Positions 26,225 through 35,315 of a stretch of DNA of 64,000 nucleotides are shown here, piece by piece (within the stretch, counting starts at the first letter, position 1; each line of letters opens with the position of its first letter). The stretch comes from Roseomonas sp. HF4 (GTDB lineage Bacteria > Pseudomonadota > Alphaproteobacteria > Acetobacterales > Acetobacteraceae): assembly GCF_005222755.1 (NCBI RefSeq), contig NZ_STGD01000017.1, positions 1-64,000 of the forward strand, given 5' to 3'. Below the pieces are notes generated by a model that made no database searches, was not told the origin of the DNA, and saw only the letters and a list, made by a program, of their open reading frames with translations. A program made the translations under genes and the position numbers.

Positions 26225-27392
26225 ACGCCGCCGCACGCCGCCAGGCGCGGTCCCGCCGCCAGGCGAGGCCCAGCACCACGAGGCACGCCGCAGGGCCGTG
26301 CAGCGAGACGTCGTTCGCCACGATCACGGCAGGCAGCAGCACCGCGACGAGAAGCAATGCTCGTTCTCCGGACAGAAAGCCGTCGCGCAGCCCCGCCCGG
26401 ACCAGGAACAGCGCGGCGACGCCGAGGGCCGGCATGTCATAGGTCCAGACATAGGGCGTGACGAGGAAGGCGCCCGCGATGAGCGCCGCCGCCCGAGCCT
26501 CCTCCGGGCCCTCGGGGCGCCGGAGCCAGATCCGCAGCACCACCGCGGCGACGGCCAGGGCGACGGCGCCATGGCCGATCACGGCCAAGCCTGGCGATCC
26601 GGTCATATGAACCAGGAAGGCGTGGACGGACTGGATCTTCGGCAGCACCGGCGTGGCGTTCGCCAGGTAGCGCCCGGTGATGCTGCCGAGTTGCGCCACG
26701 AAGGCCGGCCAGGGTTCCGGGCCGAAAGCAAGCGCCGAGGTGCCTGCGGCCAATACTGCCGTTACGCAGGCGACGGCGAAGACGCGCCAGCGCCCCGTCA
26801 GGGCTAGGACGAGCGGAAAGAGCAGGCCGAACTGGGGCTTGATCGTCAGCAGGCCGAGCGCGATGCCGGCGACGACCGGCCGTCGGTCCAGAAGGCCGAC
26901 CGCCGCGGCGAAAAGCGCCGCGACGAGCAAGCCGTTCTGCCCCACGCCAAGGCAGAACAGCGTCGCTGGAAGGGCGAGCACGGCAACGAGCGCAGGCGCA
27001 CCGGGCATCACTGCCCGCAGCCCCAATGCAAGCGCGACGACCGACAGGAGGATCCAGAGTGTCCAACCGTGCGCATAGGACAGGAGCGCGGATGGGATCA
27101 CGACGAAGAAGAAATGCGGCGGGTTCAGCCATCCGAGATAGCCGCCCAGCGCCTCCTCGGGAAGCGTCAGGATCTCCGCCTGGACTTGCCGCAGGCGTTC
27201 ATCGTCATAAGCGGCCGCCGCGTCGCCGGCCAGCGCAAGACGTCCCGCCGCCTGGAAGGCAACGAAGTCGATCCAGCCGGGCCCGCCGTAAACAAGTCGG
27301 CTCCCTAGCATGGCAGCATACATTGCCACAAATACGCCGGAATATAGAATGACGCGCTCCGCTGTCAGCCAAGCGGCACCTCGCCCTTGCAT
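26193..27392 (-). CDS. GT87/DUF2029-like polytopic membrane protein at the end of the Tad operon
   Basis: A protein of about 399 residues with 10 or more hydrophobic helices. The pattern LVYGGPGWIDFVAFQAAGRL, GYLGWLNPPHFFFVVIPSAL and GLLTIKPQFGLLFPLVL is typical of the GT87/DUF2029 family of polyprenyl-phosphate-sugar-dependent membrane glycosyltransferases. A GTG at 27416, 3 bases after the tadD stop, is an alternative start; ATG 27392 is listed. Gene order suggests it is the last gene of the Tad operon, which hints at pilin or envelope glycosylation. Its composition resembles the neighbours. Confidence 0.75.
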   Translation of the reverse strand: MQGRGAAWLTAERVILYSGVFVAMYAAMLGSRLVYGGPGWIDFVAFQAAGRLALAGDAAAAYDDERLRQVQAEILTLPEEALGGYLGWLNPPHFFFVVIPSALLSYAHGWTLWILLSVVALALGLRAVMPGAPALVAVLALPATLFCLGVGQNGLLVAALFAAAVGLLDRRPVVAGIALGLLTIKPQFGLLFPLVLALTGRWRVFAVACVTAVLAAGTSALAFGPEPWPAFVAQLGSITGRYLANATPVLPKIQSVHAFLVHMTGSPGLAVIGHGAVALAVAAVVLRIWLRRPEGPEEARAAALIAGAFLVTPYVWTYDMPALGVAALFLVRAGLRDGFLSGERALLLVAVLLPAVIVANDVSLHGPAACLVVLGLAWRRDRAWRRAAAFSPAPSATAS

Positions 27393-27419
27393 CACCCATC
27401 GACGGCCCGGCCGCACGGG

Positions 27420-28184
27420 TCAGCCTGGCTGGTCGGCAGGCGTGACCTCGATCACCTGGCGGTTCGTGCGGAAACTGGCGGCCAAGCCGCCGAGATCCAT
27501 GTCGGGGTCGCCGAGCACGGCGCGCGCGGCGGCCTCCTCCCCCGTGGCGGCGAGCGAGATCGCGTAGTTCGCGGTCACGCGCTGCGGCGCGTCCGAACGG
27601 CGGGCGAGCGGTTCGAGCACCGCGCGCGCCTCCTCCGGGCGGTTGTCGAGCAGCAGGGACAGGCCGAGGTTGTTCGCCACCGAGATCGCATCCGGCGCGA
27701 TTGCCTGCGCACGGCGGTAGGCGTCCTGTGCCTCCGGGTGCCGGCCCATGAGGTCGAGCGCGACGCCGCGCCCGTCGAGCGCAGCCACGTTGCGCTGGTC
27801 CGATGCGAGGACGCGGTCGAAGATGGCCAGCGCCTCCCCGGCCGCGCCGGTCTGCAGGCGCATGCGCCCGAGTTGAATTGCCAGCCGGCGGTCACCGGGG
27901 TTCCGCCGCACCGCGGCCGCCAGCACCTGCTCGGCCTGCGCGCGGTTGCCGGCGCGCATCAGGGCGCCGGCGAAGCGGGCCTGCGCCTCCATGTTGTCGG
28001 GGTCGCGCGCCGCGGCGGCGCCGAACATCGACAGCGCCACATCCATCTGCCCGGAGGCCTCGGCCGCCGAGGCGACCCGGAGGCGCGAGGCGGCATCGGG
28101 CGATCGCGGGCTGTCCGTCTCGGCGCAGCCCACGAGCGCGACGGTGGCAAGTCCGCCGAGCACGGCGACCGTAAGACGCGTCAT
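27420..28184 (-). CDS. tadD: Tad pilus assembly lipoprotein TadD (TPR)
   Basis: A 254-residue lipoprotein with lipobox ALVGC (Cys20). About five tetratricopeptide repeats follow, for example ARFAGALMRAGNRAQAEQVL, AIQLGRMRLQTGAAGEALAI and VANNLGLSLLLDNRPEEARA. TadD is a periplasm-facing, outer-membrane-anchored pilotin that helps the RcpA/CpaC secretin assemble. It overlaps tadC by 4 bases (ATGA), which indicates coupling. Confidence 0.85.
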   Translation of the reverse strand: MTRLTVAVLGGLATVALVGCAETDSPRSPDAASRLRVASAAEASGQMDVALSMFGAAAARDPDNMEAQARFAGALMRAGNRAQAEQVLAAAVRRNPGDRRLAIQLGRMRLQTGAAGEALAIFDRVLASDQRNVAALDGRGVALDLMGRHPEAQDAYRRAQAIAPDAISVANNLGLSLLLDNRPEEARAVLEPLARRSDAPQRVTANYAISLAATGEEAAARAVLGDPDMDLGGLAASFRTNRQVIEVTPADQPG

Positions 28185-29152
28185 CGGCGGATTCCTTGGA
28201 AGATACCTTCGCTCAGCTGCAACACCGATGGCCCCAAAAGTGCTATAAAAACAGCCGGAAAAATGAAGAGGATAAGCGGAATTACGAGAAGTGCGGGGAG
28301 TCGAATTGCTTTTTCCTCGATCCGCAGCATCCTGTCGGTACGCATTTCATTGGCGAGCACCCGTAACGCCTGGGCAAGCGGCGTACCGTATTTCAGCGTC
28401 TGAGAAAGCGTGCTGCCCAGCCGCCGAAAACCATCGAAATCCGTCCGCTGGCCGAACCGTTCTAGCGCCACGCGGCGGTCCGGCAACATTCGCAGTTCCT
28501 GGACAAGGACCAGAAAGGAGACGGCAATTGGACGGTTAGTGTGCTCCATCTCACGCGCAACGCGATCGAGAGCAGTCTCGATGCCAAGTCCGGCTTCGGC
28601 AGTTACAACAAGAAGATCGAGCGCGTCTGGGAGGCCTTTTCGAATTTCCTGCTCACGTTTACCCTTGAAGTAGCGAACTATAAGATTTGGGAGCCAAATG
28701 GCACCGACAACACCAGAAATTGTCATCAGAGTCGTTCGGATGGTCGTGTAATCATTTGAAGCTGAAAAAATGAACGCAACCAACGGAAAAACTACAAGAA
28801 GAACCACTTTAGCACCGATAAGAGTGGAAACGGCTACGTTAGGGTTGAAGCCTGCGGCACCTGTTATCATTCGAAATTCTTGGATATCTTTATCTGAGAC
28901 AAGAGCCGTATTGCGCAATGTCTCTCCAATCCAGTGGAATGGCGCAGAAGCCGCACTTGAAAGTCCACGCGCCCCGCGGAGCCGCCCCTTCTCCAAGTCG
29001 GGCCGCACGACACTCTGCACGCGCGTCGCGAGATCTTTATCCTCGGCGCCACGCGCTAAAACAACTGCGGCGGCGACTGCCATCGCGACAGCCGTCACAA
29101 CAACCAGTAGAATAATAACGCCGCCATCAAAATGAAATTCAAACATCGGCAT
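28181..29152 (-). CDS. tadC: Tad inner-membrane platform protein TadC
   Basis: A 323-residue GspF-domain (T2SS F) protein with an N-terminal helix (GGVIILLVVVTAVAMAVAAA), two middle helices and two at the end. The cytoplasmic segment KGLPDALDLLVVTAEAGLGI is the diagnostic T2SSF motif. It pairs with TadB to anchor the ATPase. The ATG overlaps the tadB stop by 1 base. The gene is clearly less GC-rich and uses more A/T-ending codons than tadA or cpaC. A second ATG two codons on (29146) is possible. Confidence 0.88.
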   Translation of the reverse strand: MPMFEFHFDGGVIILLVVVTAVAMAVAAAVVLARGAEDKDLATRVQSVVRPDLEKGRLRGARGLSSAASAPFHWIGETLRNTALVSDKDIQEFRMITGAAGFNPNVAVSTLIGAKVVLLVVFPLVAFIFSASNDYTTIRTTLMTISGVVGAIWLPNLIVRYFKGKREQEIRKGLPDALDLLVVTAEAGLGIETALDRVAREMEHTNRPIAVSFLVLVQELRMLPDRRVALERFGQRTDFDGFRRLGSTLSQTLKYGTPLAQALRVLANEMRTDRMLRIEEKAIRLPALLVIPLILFIFPAVFIALLGPSVLQLSEGIFQGIRR

Positions 29153-30111
29153 CAGTCCGAACCGGCCTTCTTAATCATCCACCGGATGATCAAAAATCCC
29201 ATTAAGGAAAATCCTAATCCGACGAGCGCCATGCGCTGACCTTTCGGATTAAAAAACATCTGATCTACATAGAAGGGTTGTATTTGTGACATAGCAAGCG
29301 TCGCAATAAAAGGCAAAACCATGAGGATACCTGCCTGCATTCGTGCCTCCGCAGCAAGTGCTTTAGCACGTTTCGCCATTGCGACGCGTTTACGAACGAT
29401 ATCGGCAATGTTTTCCAGTGTCTCGGCAAGGTTGCCGCCTGTCTGGGACTGCATCCCAAGCGTCACGGCGAGGAAAGAAAATTCGGTCAAACCCGTGCGC
29501 CAGTAGAGCCGCATCATCGCCTGGTCGATCGGCCGCCCAATGGCTACGTCGCCGAGCAGGCGCCCGAACTCGTCGCGGAGCGGCGATGCGAGCTCGGTTG
29601 CAACGCCCCGAAATGCCTCCGCAACCGGCAGACCGGCGCGAATTGCCCGGACCATCTGTCCAATTGCGTCCGGAATCTGCAAGAAAATTTGATCGACGTA
29701 TCGGTTGTGCTGCCAAGTGAAAATCAACCTAATCGTGAAAAAGGCGGTGATCGCTCCGGCGGGGATCGCGAAAGACATGTTAGTAAGCCGGTTAATAAAG
29801 AAGCCGGCAATCACACCCACAAGCACACCAACCACCACCACGACAGGCCAGGGGATTATTTGCTCCTGAGGCATGTCCGGATTGAAACGCAGGAACTTCA
29901 GAATACGGTCGACAAGAGGCAAGGATTCTCTGGACTTGAGGCGAATGCTTGGTAGACCGGTCGCGACTAGCTCAGTTTCCCTAATACTACCGGCGGTGGC
30001 GATCCTGTCCCTAAGACGTCGAGCTTGCCCTGCCTTAACGAAAGACAAGATCCCAGTGACCAACGCTAACGTTAAGAGCGCGCCTACGACGATTAGAAGG
30101 CCGCGGTCCAT
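29152..30111 (-). CDS. tadB: Tad inner-membrane platform protein TadB
   Basis: A 319-residue GspF-domain protein with an N-terminal helix, a central cytoplasmic lobe with QIPDAIGQMVRAIRAGLPVA and GMQSQTGGNLAETLENIADI, and C-terminal helices. It forms the other half of the TadB/C platform. It starts 3 bases after the tadA stop. Like tadC, the base composition is lower in GC than that of most other genes in the locus. Confidence 0.88.
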   Translation of the reverse strand: MDRGLLIVVGALLTLALVTGILSFVKAGQARRLRDRIATAGSIRETELVATGLPSIRLKSRESLPLVDRILKFLRFNPDMPQEQIIPWPVVVVVGVLVGVIAGFFINRLTNMSFAIPAGAITAFFTIRLIFTWQHNRYVDQIFLQIPDAIGQMVRAIRAGLPVAEAFRGVATELASPLRDEFGRLLGDVAIGRPIDQAMMRLYWRTGLTEFSFLAVTLGMQSQTGGNLAETLENIADIVRKRVAMAKRAKALAAEARMQAGILMVLPFIATLAMSQIQPFYVDQMFFNPKGQRMALVGLGFSLMGFLIIRWMIKKAGSD

Positions 30112-30114
30112 GTC

Positions 30115-31482
30115 TCAGGCCTCCTGAAGCGCGCGCATCCAGGGATCGAGCATGCCGAAATAGGTCAGGCGCTCGACGAAGGTCGGGCGCATGCCGGGCG
30201 ACACCCAGGTGCCGCGCAGGCGCCCGTCCGCATTCTCCCCTTCGTACTGGAAGGTGAAGATGTCGTTCATCGTGATGACATCGCCTTCCAGCCCGCAGAT
30301 CTCGGAGACCTGGGACACGCGGCGCTGGCCGTCGCGCATGCGCTCGATCTGGACGATCAGGTCGACTGCGGCGGCGATCTGCGTCCGGATGGCCCGCGAC
30401 GGAAGGGTCGACTGCCCCATCATCACCATGTTCTCGATGCGGGTCAGCGCATCGCGCGAGGTGTTGGCGTGCACGGTACAGAAGGACCCGTCATGGCCCG
30501 TGTTCATCGCCTGCAGCATGTCGAAGGCCTCGGGGCCGCGCACCTCGCCCACGATGATGCGGTCGGGGCGCATGCGCAGCGCGTTGCGCACCAGGTCCCG
30601 GGCGGTGATCTCACCGCGGCCCTCCAGGTTCGCATGCCGGGTCTCCAGACGCACGACGTGCGGCTGCTGCAGCTGCAACTCGGCCGCGTCCTCGATGGTG
30701 ACGACGCGCTCGCCATGGTCGATCAGGCGCGACATGGCGTTCAGCATGGTGGTCTTGCCCGAGCCCGTGCCGCCCGAGACCACGATGTTGAGCCGGCAGC
30801 GTGCCGCGATCTCGAGGATGCGCTGCACGGCTGGCGACATCGAGCCGTTGTTCGCCAGCGACGGCAGGTCGAAGCGCTTCTTGGCGAACTTGCGGATCGA
30901 TATGCAGGGCCCGTCGAGTGCGAGCGGCGGGAAGACGATGTTGACGCGGCTGCCGTCGAGGAGGCGCGCGTCGCAGAGCGGGCTCGATTCATCGACGCGC
31001 CGGCCGACCGTGGCGGCGATCTTCTGCGCGATCGCCGACACCTGTGCCGAGGAGCGGAAGCGCACGTTCGTCCGGACCAGCTTGCCGCGCACCTCGACGA
31101 AGACGTGGTCCGGGCCGTTCACCATGATGTCGTTGATCGTGTCGTCGGCGAGCAGCGGCTCGAGCGGGCCGTAGCCCACCATGTCGCGAGCGATCTCCTC
31201 GGCGATCCGCGCCTGGTCGCGGGCCGAGATCTCCATACGCTCGCGGCTCGCGAGCTCATGGACCAGCGCATCAAGCTGCTGGCGAAGCGCCGCCGGCGGC
31301 AGTTCCCCGGCGACGACCGGGTCGATCCGCTCGAGCACGAGCATGCGCAGCCGCGCGAGCTCTGCGCTGTCGGACAGCGCGAGGTCGCCCGCGGAGATGT
31401 TGATCGCAGTCGAATCCAAATCGGCGCCGATCGGGACCGGAAGCAAATTGCCGCCCTCGGAGCGGCGACCGAAGGGCCGCAT
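30115..31482 (-). CDS. tadA: Tad/Cpa secretion ATPase TadA (CpaF)
   Basis: A 455-residue type IV secretion-like ATPase that powers Flp pilus assembly. It contains Walker A VSGGTGSGKTTMLNAMSRL, an Asp box VVTIEDAAELQLQQPHVVRL, the Walker B region RIIVGEVRGPEAFDM and the His box GHDGSFCTVHANT. The N-terminal 110 residues include a CpaF-like region, RIAEEIARDMVGYGPLEPLL. The ATG overlaps the tadZ stop by 1 base. All catalytic elements are intact. Confidence 0.95.
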   Translation of the reverse strand: MRPFGRRSEGGNLLPVPIGADLDSTAINISAGDLALSDSAELARLRMLVLERIDPVVAGELPPAALRQQLDALVHELASRERMEISARDQARIAEEIARDMVGYGPLEPLLADDTINDIMVNGPDHVFVEVRGKLVRTNVRFRSSAQVSAIAQKIAATVGRRVDESSPLCDARLLDGSRVNIVFPPLALDGPCISIRKFAKKRFDLPSLANNGSMSPAVQRILEIAARCRLNIVVSGGTGSGKTTMLNAMSRLIDHGERVVTIEDAAELQLQQPHVVRLETRHANLEGRGEITARDLVRNALRMRPDRIIVGEVRGPEAFDMLQAMNTGHDGSFCTVHANTSRDALTRIENMVMMGQSTLPSRAIRTQIAAAVDLIVQIERMRDGQRRVSQVSEICGLEGDVITMNDIFTFQYEGENADGRLRGTWVSPGMRPTFVERLTYFGMLDPWMRALQEA

Positions 31483-32723
31483 CAGCCGCCTCCCCGCCCG
31501 AACAGGCGCGCGAGGAAGGACGGCCGCGCCGTGCTGGACCGCACCGCCGCGATTTCCTGCGTCAGCTGCTCCAGCGCCCGCCGGAGCGGGCTGCTAGCCT
31601 TGAGCGCCGGCTGGCCGAGATTGCTGGCCCGCGGCAATTGACGCGGCAGGTCGGGAATGACGACGTCGGGCGGGCCGCCGATGCCCTCGGCAACCAACTT
31701 CGTCGGCAGGAACCCGCGCCGCCCCGCACCGTTCAGCACGGTGATGACGCGCCCGGGCGCTCCGGAGGCAGTCACCAGCTTCCGCAGCGAGACGGTGTCG
31801 CGGATGCTCGCGACCTCCGGACCCATCACGACCACCACATGCCGGGCGCGCGCCAGAACGGCTCGCTCCATCGGGCCGGGCGGCATCGGCAGGTCTACCA
31901 CCACATGATTGAAGCGCTGCCGCAGCATGTCGATAACGCGGCGCACGCCGTCCTCGGTCGGCCGGACGTCGGCGTCCATCGCCTCCTCGGCGGCGATCAG
32001 CCGGACGCGGTCGTTGATCGGCACGGCGACGCGGTCGAGGAACAGGCTGTCGACGCGCTCCGGCTCCTCGAGTGCGATGCGCAGGCCCGACGTGACCTTG
32101 GCGCCAAGCATCATCGCCGCCGCGCCGCCGCGCAGGTGCAGGTCGAGCAGCGCGACGTGGCTGCGCGTCACCTCCTCGAGTTCGAGGGCCAGGTTGACCG
32201 CGATCGTCGTGCTCCCGACGCCGCCATGCGCGCCGCAGACCACGGTTACCTGGCCGCCGCGGTCCTGGCTGCTCTCACCGCTGCCCTGGACATGCGGGCC
32301 GAACAGGCGGGCGACGTTGTCCCGCGTGAGCGGCTTGTGGAGGTATTCGTGGACGCCGACGTTCCGCGTGATGTCGCGGTAGAAGCTGATCTCGGTGCGC
32401 TCCCCCACCACCAGCACGCGCACGTCCGGCGTGCACACCGTGGCCAGGTCGTCGAGCGCGGCGAACGGGTCGTCAACACCGCTGATGTCGACGATCAGCA
32501 CGCGCGGCGTCGTTTCCTTCTCAAGCGACTTGACCGCGCTCCGCACCGTGCCACGCCGCATCTGGCCGCCCAGGATGTCGCCGAGGCCACCGCGGATCGC
32601 CGCCTCGCTGGCCTCGTCCGACACGAACACCACGAGCGCCGGGCGGTCGGCCGAGGTGATCGCCGTCCCACGTGCCGAATCCGGCACCTCGCGCAGCGGC
32701 TGTCGTTCAGTTCCGGCTTGCAC
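31482..32723 (-). CDS. cpaE: Tad localisation protein TadZ/CpaE
   Basis: The protein, of about 413 residues, pairs an N-terminal receiver-like domain (PALVVFVSDEASEAAIRG and a PRVLIVDISGVDD beta-strand pattern) with a C-terminal MinD/ParA-type P-loop domain (VVCGAHGGVGSTTIAVNLAL, the deviant Walker A). TadZ/CpaE marks the site of pilus assembly and recruits TadA. Two GTG starts are in frame (32729 and 32723). A GGAGG lies 5 bases before 32723, so that one is listed. It overlaps the lipoprotein gene upstream by about 17-23 bases. Confidence 0.9.
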   Translation of the reverse strand: MQAGTERQPLREVPDSARGTAITSADRPALVVFVSDEASEAAIRGGLGDILGGQMRRGTVRSAVKSLEKETTPRVLIVDISGVDDPFAALDDLATVCTPDVRVLVVGERTEISFYRDITRNVGVHEYLHKPLTRDNVARLFGPHVQGSGESSQDRGGQVTVVCGAHGGVGSTTIAVNLALELEEVTRSHVALLDLHLRGGAAAMMLGAKVTSGLRIALEEPERVDSLFLDRVAVPINDRVRLIAAEEAMDADVRPTEDGVRRVIDMLRQRFNHVVVDLPMPPGPMERAVLARARHVVVVMGPEVASIRDTVSLRKLVTASGAPGRVITVLNGAGRRGFLPTKLVAEGIGGPPDVVIPDLPRQLPRASNLGQPALKASSPLRRALEQLTQEIAAVRSSTARPSFLARLFGRGGG

Positions 32724-33045
32724 CGCCACCTCCAGACGTCACGCCGCTCGCGCCAGTGGTCTGGCCGCCGATGTCGGACAGGCCGCGCGGCAGGGCGGGA
32801 CGCCGCCCGGCTTCCAGCGCCGTGACCGCCGCCGTCCCCTGCGACCCGCGGTCGGACGCCGCGCCGACCCCCGCCGTGAGATGTGCCGGATCGGCCACCA
32901 TGGCGCGAAGGTTGCGGTCGTTCACGCCCTCCGCCCCCTGCCAGGTTCCCGCACGCTCGAAGTCGCTGGGCGGGAAGTAGGTGTCCGGCGCGCAGGCGCC
33001 GAGCACCATAACCAGGCCCAGGATCGGTGCCGCTCGCCGTGCCAT
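32707..33045 (-). CDS. CpaD-like pilus lipoprotein (short)
   Basis: A 112-residue lipoprotein (lipobox VLGAC) with DTYFPPSDFERAGTWQGAEG and a NLRAMVADPAHLTAGVGAAS segment. That segment fits the conserved region of CpaD, a peptidoglycan- or secretin-associated partner in Tad systems. It is about half the usual CpaD length, so it may be a reduced form. ATG 33045 with GGAG 8 bases upstream is preferred over GTG 33054, which would overlap the cpaC stop as GTGA. Its 3' end overlaps the start of cpaE. Confidence 0.65.
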   Translation of the reverse strand: MARRAAPILGLVMVLGACAPDTYFPPSDFERAGTWQGAEGVNDRNLRAMVADPAHLTAGVGAASDRGSQGTAAVTALEAGRRPALPRGLSDIGGQTTGASGVTSGGGGASRN

Positions 33046-33050
33046 GCCGC

Positions 33051-35315
33051 TCACTCCACGATGAAACCGGCCGCCGCGGGCGGCCTGATCTGACGGTAGG
33101 GCGCGCCCGAGCCGGTCTGCCGGCGCAGCAGCACGCGCTCGAGGTCCGTCGCGGGACGGAAGCTGTCAAGCGGCGTGGCGAGCGCCTGCGGGTCCGACAC
33201 CGGACGCACGAGGTAGGGCGTGATGATGATCACGAGTTCCGTCTCGTTCCGCCGGAAGCGGTCGGACCGAAACAGCGTGCCCAGCACCGGGATCTCGCCA
33301 AGCCCAGGCAAGGCGCTGTTGTTGATCGCGCTCGTGCGGCTCAGCAGGCCGGCGATGGCGAAGCTCTGGCCGCTCCCGACCTCGATCGTCGTCTCGGCAC
33401 GGCGCACGGTCAACCCGGGCACGCGCACCGTCCCGCCGGCCACGGGGAAGACGATCGAATTCGCCTCCGACAGCTCGCTGACCTCGGGACGGACGCGCAT
33501 GTTCAGGCGCTCGGGCGAGAGAACGGTCGGCACGAAGGACAGGCTCACGCCGAACTGCTTGAACTCGACCGTGATCGTGCTGCTGTTGTTGGACGCAGCG
33601 ACCGGGATCGGGAACTCGCCGCCCGCGAGGAAGGAGGCAACCTCGCCCGACTGCGCCGTGAGGTTGGGCTCCGCTAAGATGGTGACCAGCCTGTCCTGCG
33701 CGAGCGCGTCGATGATGCCGTTGATGTCGAAGTTGCCGCCGCGATAGCCGAGCCCGACCAGGCCGCCGACACTGGACGTACCGCCGGTCAACGCACCGAT
33801 GACAGTCCCCACAACGCCCGTGCCGGTGCGCAGGCCGATCTGCCAGGTCCCATCATTGAAAGCGCCGAGCCAGTTGAAGCCGAGGTCGCGCGTCACTTCG
33901 CGGGAGATCTCGGCGACCCGGACGCGAAGGTTGACCTGGATGCCCGACAGCAAGGTGAGGTTGTTGATGACTTCGCGCGTCTCGCCGCCCATCGCCTTGG
34001 CAATGGCCTCGGCGCGCTGCGCGTCGGTCGCGGCCGGCACCATGCCCGACAGCGCGATCGCACCGCGCCCGACCATGGTGACGCGCACGTTCTGCCCGCC
34101 ACGCACCAGGCGGCGGATCATGCTCTGCACCTGGCCGGCGCTGACCGCGGGCGCCGCCGCGCGGGCGCCGGCCACCTGCGGTGCTGCCGTGGCGCTGGAC
34201 TGCACGGTGATGTCGAATTCCGCCACGAGCGAACCGTCCTCGCGCGTCGCGATCAGGTTCGTGCGGCCGGCGTTGACGCCCATGATGAAAAGGCTCGTGG
34301 GCGAGGCCGGCTGCACGCGCGCGATCCGCGGGTCGGCCACCAGCACGGTCAGCGCCGGGCCGGGCAGTTCGACCAGGCGGCCCGAGCCCTGTTCCAGCAC
34401 CAGCGGCCGGGTCAGCGACGCACCCGGCACCGGCGCCACGCCCTGGCCGACGCCGGGCATCGGGACCTGGGTGGGCTGGGCCTGGGCCTGGGAGATGAAC
34501 GGGAAGCCCCCGCCTTGCGACTGGTCCGGCGCGACCAGCGGCACGCCCATGCGCGGGCCGGAGGGCGGCAGCACCTGGGCCATCTGGATCAGCGCAGGCT
34601 GCGGCTGCTCGGCCATGCGGATGAGCGCGGGCACCGCCGGCGCTGCGTCGGGCAGCGAAGCGATGGTGGCGGACGTGGCGATCAGCGGCGTCCCCTGCGT
34701 CGCACTCGCCAGGATGGCGGCGCGGGGCGGGGCGGCTTCCGGCGCACGCAGGCGGGTCGCATCGGCAAGGTCGGCGAGGATGGATTCGGTCGTAGGCGCC
34801 GGGGCGACCGCCGCAGGCGCAGCGGCGGCCTGCACCGGCGCGGCCGGGTCGAGCACGTCGACGACCAGCTTGGGCCCGTGGTGGAAGTGCCGGAACCGCG
34901 CGCCGTCCAGCGCCGTGATCCGCACCACGCCGTCCTCGACGCTGACGCCGGTCACGTTGCGTGGCAGGGCAAGGTTGCCACCGATCGCGATCCGCGCCGG
35001 CTCGGCGAAGCGGATCGTCAGGGCGCCGGTCAGCGGCTGCGCCTCATAGGAGGACTGGAATGGCCAGTCGAAAACCACGCGGCCATAGCCGGGGTGGCTG
35101 CCGACGCGCACCCCGACCTGGTGGGCTGACTGCTGCAGGCCGGGCGAATCGGGGGCGGCGCCGGAGGCCGAGGCCACCATCGGTGACGCGAAAGCGCCGA
35201 GCGCGAGGATCGCAACGGAGGCCCGCAGGACGATCTTCCGAGTGCGCCCCGCGTAGCCGTCGAGGCCGGAAAATGGCCGCGTACGGCGGGCTGGGCGGTG
35301 GCACACCTGGCTCAT
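33051..35315 (-). CDS. cpaC: Tad outer-membrane secretin CpaC (RcpA)
   Basis: A 754-residue secretin that forms the outer-membrane pilus pore. After the signal region comes a beta domain (VGVRVGSHPGYGRVVFDWPF) resembling AMIN domains, then a P/A/Q-rich spacer to about 270. The BON/N-domain-like part has GSGRLVELPGPALTVLVADP, and the secretin core includes VRVAEISREVTRDLGFNWLG, ILAEPNLTAQSGEVASFLAG and VGSGQSFAIAGLLSR. At 754 residues it is longer than typical CpaC (about 450-550); the extra is the N-terminal AMIN-like part and spacer. It starts at ATG 35315, overlapping the cpaB stop by 4 bases. Confidence 0.92.
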   Translation of the reverse strand: MSQVCHRPARRTRPFSGLDGYAGRTRKIVLRASVAILALGAFASPMVASASGAAPDSPGLQQSAHQVGVRVGSHPGYGRVVFDWPFQSSYEAQPLTGALTIRFAEPARIAIGGNLALPRNVTGVSVEDGVVRITALDGARFRHFHHGPKLVVDVLDPAAPVQAAAAPAAVAPAPTTESILADLADATRLRAPEAAPPRAAILASATQGTPLIATSATIASLPDAAPAVPALIRMAEQPQPALIQMAQVLPPSGPRMGVPLVAPDQSQGGGFPFISQAQAQPTQVPMPGVGQGVAPVPGASLTRPLVLEQGSGRLVELPGPALTVLVADPRIARVQPASPTSLFIMGVNAGRTNLIATREDGSLVAEFDITVQSSATAAPQVAGARAAAPAVSAGQVQSMIRRLVRGGQNVRVTMVGRGAIALSGMVPAATDAQRAEAIAKAMGGETREVINNLTLLSGIQVNLRVRVAEISREVTRDLGFNWLGAFNDGTWQIGLRTGTGVVGTVIGALTGGTSSVGGLVGLGYRGGNFDINGIIDALAQDRLVTILAEPNLTAQSGEVASFLAGGEFPIPVAASNNSSTITVEFKQFGVSLSFVPTVLSPERLNMRVRPEVSELSEANSIVFPVAGGTVRVPGLTVRRAETTIEVGSGQSFAIAGLLSRTSAINNSALPGLGEIPVLGTLFRSDRFRRNETELVIIITPYLVRPVSDPQALATPLDSFRPATDLERVLLRRQTGSGAPYRQIRPPAAAGFIVE

